A stretch of 7,665 bases of DNA, taken from contig JAUWQU010000157.1 in assembly GCA_030610965.1 (NCBI GenBank), positions 1-7,665 on the forward strand, read 5' to 3'. Below are positions 6,190-7,665 of the stretch, in pieces. How positions within the stretch are numbered: position 1 is the stretch's first letter; every line of letters starts with the position of its first letter. The stretch is from Phycisphaerae bacterium (GTDB lineage Bacteria > Planctomycetota > Phycisphaerae > SM23-33). The notes beneath the pieces were generated by a model. The model saw only the letters and a program-made list of their open reading frames with translations, was not told the DNA's origin and searched no databases. The position numbers and the translations under genes are program-made.

Positions 6190-7344
6190 ATGACCCCAGA
6201 TCAAGCCAAAGAGGCCCTTCCGGTTCCCGTGATCGGCGTGGGGGGGTTCGGGCGGTGGACGCTCCAGGCGCTCAGGGCAAGTCCGACCGTGCGCGTGGTC
6301 GGCGTTTCGGACCGCGACCCAATCGTCGCCGCCCAGGCCGTACGCGGATCGGAAATCCCGCACTACGGCGACAATCGCAGCCTGCTGGCCGAGACCAGGC
6401 CGGCGGCGGTCTACCTGGCCGTGCCGCCGATGGCGGCGGTGGACATCGTCGAACTCTGCGCCCATCGCGGCATTCACGTCTGGAAGGAGATGCCCCTTGG
6501 CCGGAACCTCGACGAGGCCGTCGAGCTGGTCCGCCTGATGGACAAAGCCAAGCTCAAACTGGCTGTCGGCACGCAGCGGCGATTCGCGGTGGGCTACCGG
6601 CGGGCGTGGGAATTGCGCCACCGCCTCGGCCGGGTCTTCCTGGGCCGGACGCATTACCTGTTCAACTGGGGCCCGAAGCTCGACTGGCGAGGCGACCGCA
6701 CGTCGTCCGGCGGCGGGGCGCTGCTGGAGCTGGCGTACCATCTGATCGACCTGCTGGGCTGGCTGCTCGGGGTGCCCGAGGAAGTCTACGGGCACAACGT
6801 AAGCGAGTGCGGGGCGGAATCGTCGAAGGATATCGACGGCTCGCCCGCGCGGAGATACGACACGGACGACTCGGCCGCGGCCATCCTGCAATACCGTGAC
6901 GGGTGCATGGCATCGGTGGTCACGACGCGCTGCAGCGGGCCGGTAAGCGAAGAGCTCACGCTGCACAGCCATAACGGCTCGCTGACCGCCAACAGCGAGT
7001 CGTGCCAGCTCCGCGACCCCGACGGATCGGTGCTCGACCAGGCCTGCGATGACGGCGGGCCGCTCGGCACGTTCATCCGCCAGGCCGAGGCGTTCGCGCG
7101 GGCCGTGACCGGCGACGAGGAGGCCTACGAATGTTCCGGCCGGGAGAACCTGCTCACGCAGGCGGTCATCGAGGCGGTCTACCTGGCAGGGCGAACGTGC
7201 CAGCCCGAAAGCCCGGGCAGGCTTTTGCACACGGCGGGCCTGTCGGCCGAAGCTTGCCTGAGCCTGCGTCCCGTCGAGCAGGATCTCGGCGCCCAGGCCG
7301 AGCCCGCGGCGGACGAGGCGGCTCTGGATGGGACGGGGCAGTAA
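6190..7344 (+). CDS. Gfo/Idh/MocA-family oxidoreductase
   Basis: This 384-aa protein has an N-terminal Rossmann fold (VIGVGGFGRWTLQAL, 14-28, GxGxxG type), the AVYLAVPP segment (73-80) that ends the nucleotide-binding half, and the family's C-terminal alpha/beta domain with GGGALLELAYHLIDLLGWLLG (174-194), in which H184 corresponds to the conserved active-site His. The usual EKP motif reads KEMP (99-102): E100 and P102 are kept, but the catalytic Lys position holds M101 unless K99 substitutes. The substrate is probably a sugar, inositol or related polyol, but nothing local identifies it. The start at 6190 puts the first strand at a normal distance; no strong ribosome site precedes it. The last 20 or so residues are an Ala/Glu/Asp-rich tail beyond the family domain. 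It is divergent from the aconitase X operon, and a link in function is not evident. No signal peptide or Tat motif is seen, so it is cytoplasmic. Confidence 0.88.
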   Translation: MTPDQAKEALPVPVIGVGGFGRWTLQALRASPTVRVVGVSDRDPIVAAQAVRGSEIPHYGDNRSLLAETRPAAVYLAVPPMAAVDIVELCAHRGIHVWKEMPLGRNLDEAVELVRLMDKAKLKLAVGTQRRFAVGYRRAWELRHRLGRVFLGRTHYLFNWGPKLDWRGDRTSSGGGALLELAYHLIDLLGWLLGVPEEVYGHNVSECGAESSKDIDGSPARRYDTDDSAAAILQYRDGCMASVVTTRCSGPVSEELTLHSHNGSLTANSESCQLRDPDGSVLDQACDDGGPLGTFIRQAEAFARAVTGDEEAYECSGRENLLTQAVIEAVYLAGRTCQPESPGRLLHTAGLSAEACLSLRPVEQDLGAQAEPAADEAALDGTGQ

Positions 7345-7372
7345 TGTTTTGGCGCCGTCATCCGATGGATAT

Positions 7373-7443
7373 GGTGCCATGCTTCCAGCCCTGGGGAAGC
7401 ATGCCGCCGCAGAGCATGCTTCCTGAGACGGAAGCATGGCACC
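7373..7443. repeat. 71-base double-hairpin palindromic repeat, right copy
   Basis: The element starts with GGTGCCATGCTTCC (7373-7386) and ends with its perfect 14-base inverse complement (7430-7443). Inside, CATGCTTCC at 7378-7386 pairs with GGAAGCATG at 7395-7403 (8-base loop), and CATGCTTCC at 7415-7423 pairs with GGAAGCATG at 7430-7438 (6-base loop). It can thus fold as two short hairpins or one long one. It lies 28 bases after the oxidoreductase stop, between that gene and the converging surE. No T-run follows on either strand, so it is not a classical intrinsic terminator, though it might act on transcript ends. It belongs to the same family as the copy at 52-173. Confidence 0.85.
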
Positions 7444-7483
7444 AATCACATGACGGTTGACAGAGTACCAGGCCCGTTTGCGC

Positions 7484-7665
7484 TCACTCTGTCGGCGGGG
7501 CATCCCAGTCGGATTCAGCCAGTTGGTTCATGCGCGCGTGGAGGGTCATGTCCACCTGCAGGGGGGTGATGGTGACGTACCCGTCGGTCAGGCAGGCCAC
7601 GTCGGTGTTGTCGTAGTGCCGGGCGAAGGAATAGTTGTCGCCGAGCCGGTAACTGTCGCGGCCCA
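7484..7665 (-). CDS. surE: SurE 5'/3'-nucleotidase, C-terminal part (cut by the window edge)
   Basis: The last 59 codons and the TGA stop (7486-7484) of a minus-strand gene are visible; the start lies beyond the right edge. The translation contains DNTDVACLTDGYVTITPLQ followed by VDMTLHARMNQL. The (E/D)GYVS/TxTPLxxD block is the hallmark near the C-terminus of SurE, a metal-dependent nucleoside monophosphate and exopolyphosphate phosphatase. The catalytic N-terminal residues (the DDG motif) are not in the window, so activity cannot be judged. The gene converges on the Gfo/Idh/MocA gene, with the palindromic repeat between them. Confidence 0.85.
   Translation of the reverse strand, partial: GRDSYRLGDNYSFARHYDNTDVACLTDGYVTITPLQVDMTLHARMNQLAESDWDAPPTE

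Noticed and set aside
7373..7443. CRISPR array or intrinsic terminator
   Set aside because: Only inverted half-sites with unequal short spacing and no repeated spacer units, so not CRISPR. No T-run follows the stems on either strand, so not a standard intrinsic terminator.
7373..7443. Intact insertion sequence or MITE with target duplication
   Set aside because: No transposase is present and the bases flanking the inverted ends (ATAT on the left, AATC on the right) do not form a convincing direct duplication.
6175..7503. Long minus-strand open frame (442 codons) opposite the oxidoreductase gene
   Set aside because: It is antisense to a clearly conserved Gfo/Idh/MocA protein in GC-rich DNA, rich in Arg/Ala/Pro, and it runs through the palindromic repeat; a shadow frame.

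Overview
The window comes from a GC-rich bacterial chromosome. The gene mix (a Gfo/Idh/MocA-type oxidoreductase, aconitase X, a surE end), several starts with weak or no Shine-Dalgarno sequence, and dispersed palindromic intergenic repeats would fit a planctomycete (Phycisphaerae-like) genome. This is an inference, because no rRNA or marker gene is present.

Layout from left to right: (1) Positions 1-211 hold no convincing gene, but contain two hairpins built from a CATGCTTYCG half-site. (2) 212-3168 holds two minus-strand genes of visibly lower GC than the rest. One is a 270-aa protein with a single predicted membrane segment. The other is a 674-aa protein with an N-terminal DUF4365 (PD-(D/E)XK nuclease-like) domain, a TPR-like helical middle and a Cys/His-rich C-terminus. 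(3) 3232-5975 is a tight three-gene minus-strand operon: aconitase X large subunit, aconitase X small (swivel) subunit with a 4-base ATGA overlap, and an ornithine cyclodeaminase/mu-crystallin family enzyme 15 bases further on. (4) A 214-base divergent intergenic region carries a candidate sigma70 promoter for the plus-strand gene. (5) 6190-7344 encodes a Gfo/Idh/MocA-family oxidoreductase on the plus strand. (6) A 71-base palindromic element of the same family as the left one follows its stop codon. (7) The last 59 codons of surE lie on the minus strand and run off the right edge.

The best functional reading is that the three-gene operon degrades cis-3-hydroxy-L-proline. Aconitase X would dehydrate it to delta1-pyrroline-2-carboxylate, and the cyclodeaminase-family protein would reduce that imine to L-proline. 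The cyclodeaminase-family protein keeps the Lys and Arg typical of the family but has Ser where true ornithine cyclodeaminases have their catalytic Asp, which favours a reductase or dehydrogenase. The low-GC pair downstream looks acquired. Its nuclease-like plus TPR plus zinc-site architecture is the most open-ended part of the window and could be a defence-type module, but nothing in the sequence proves this.
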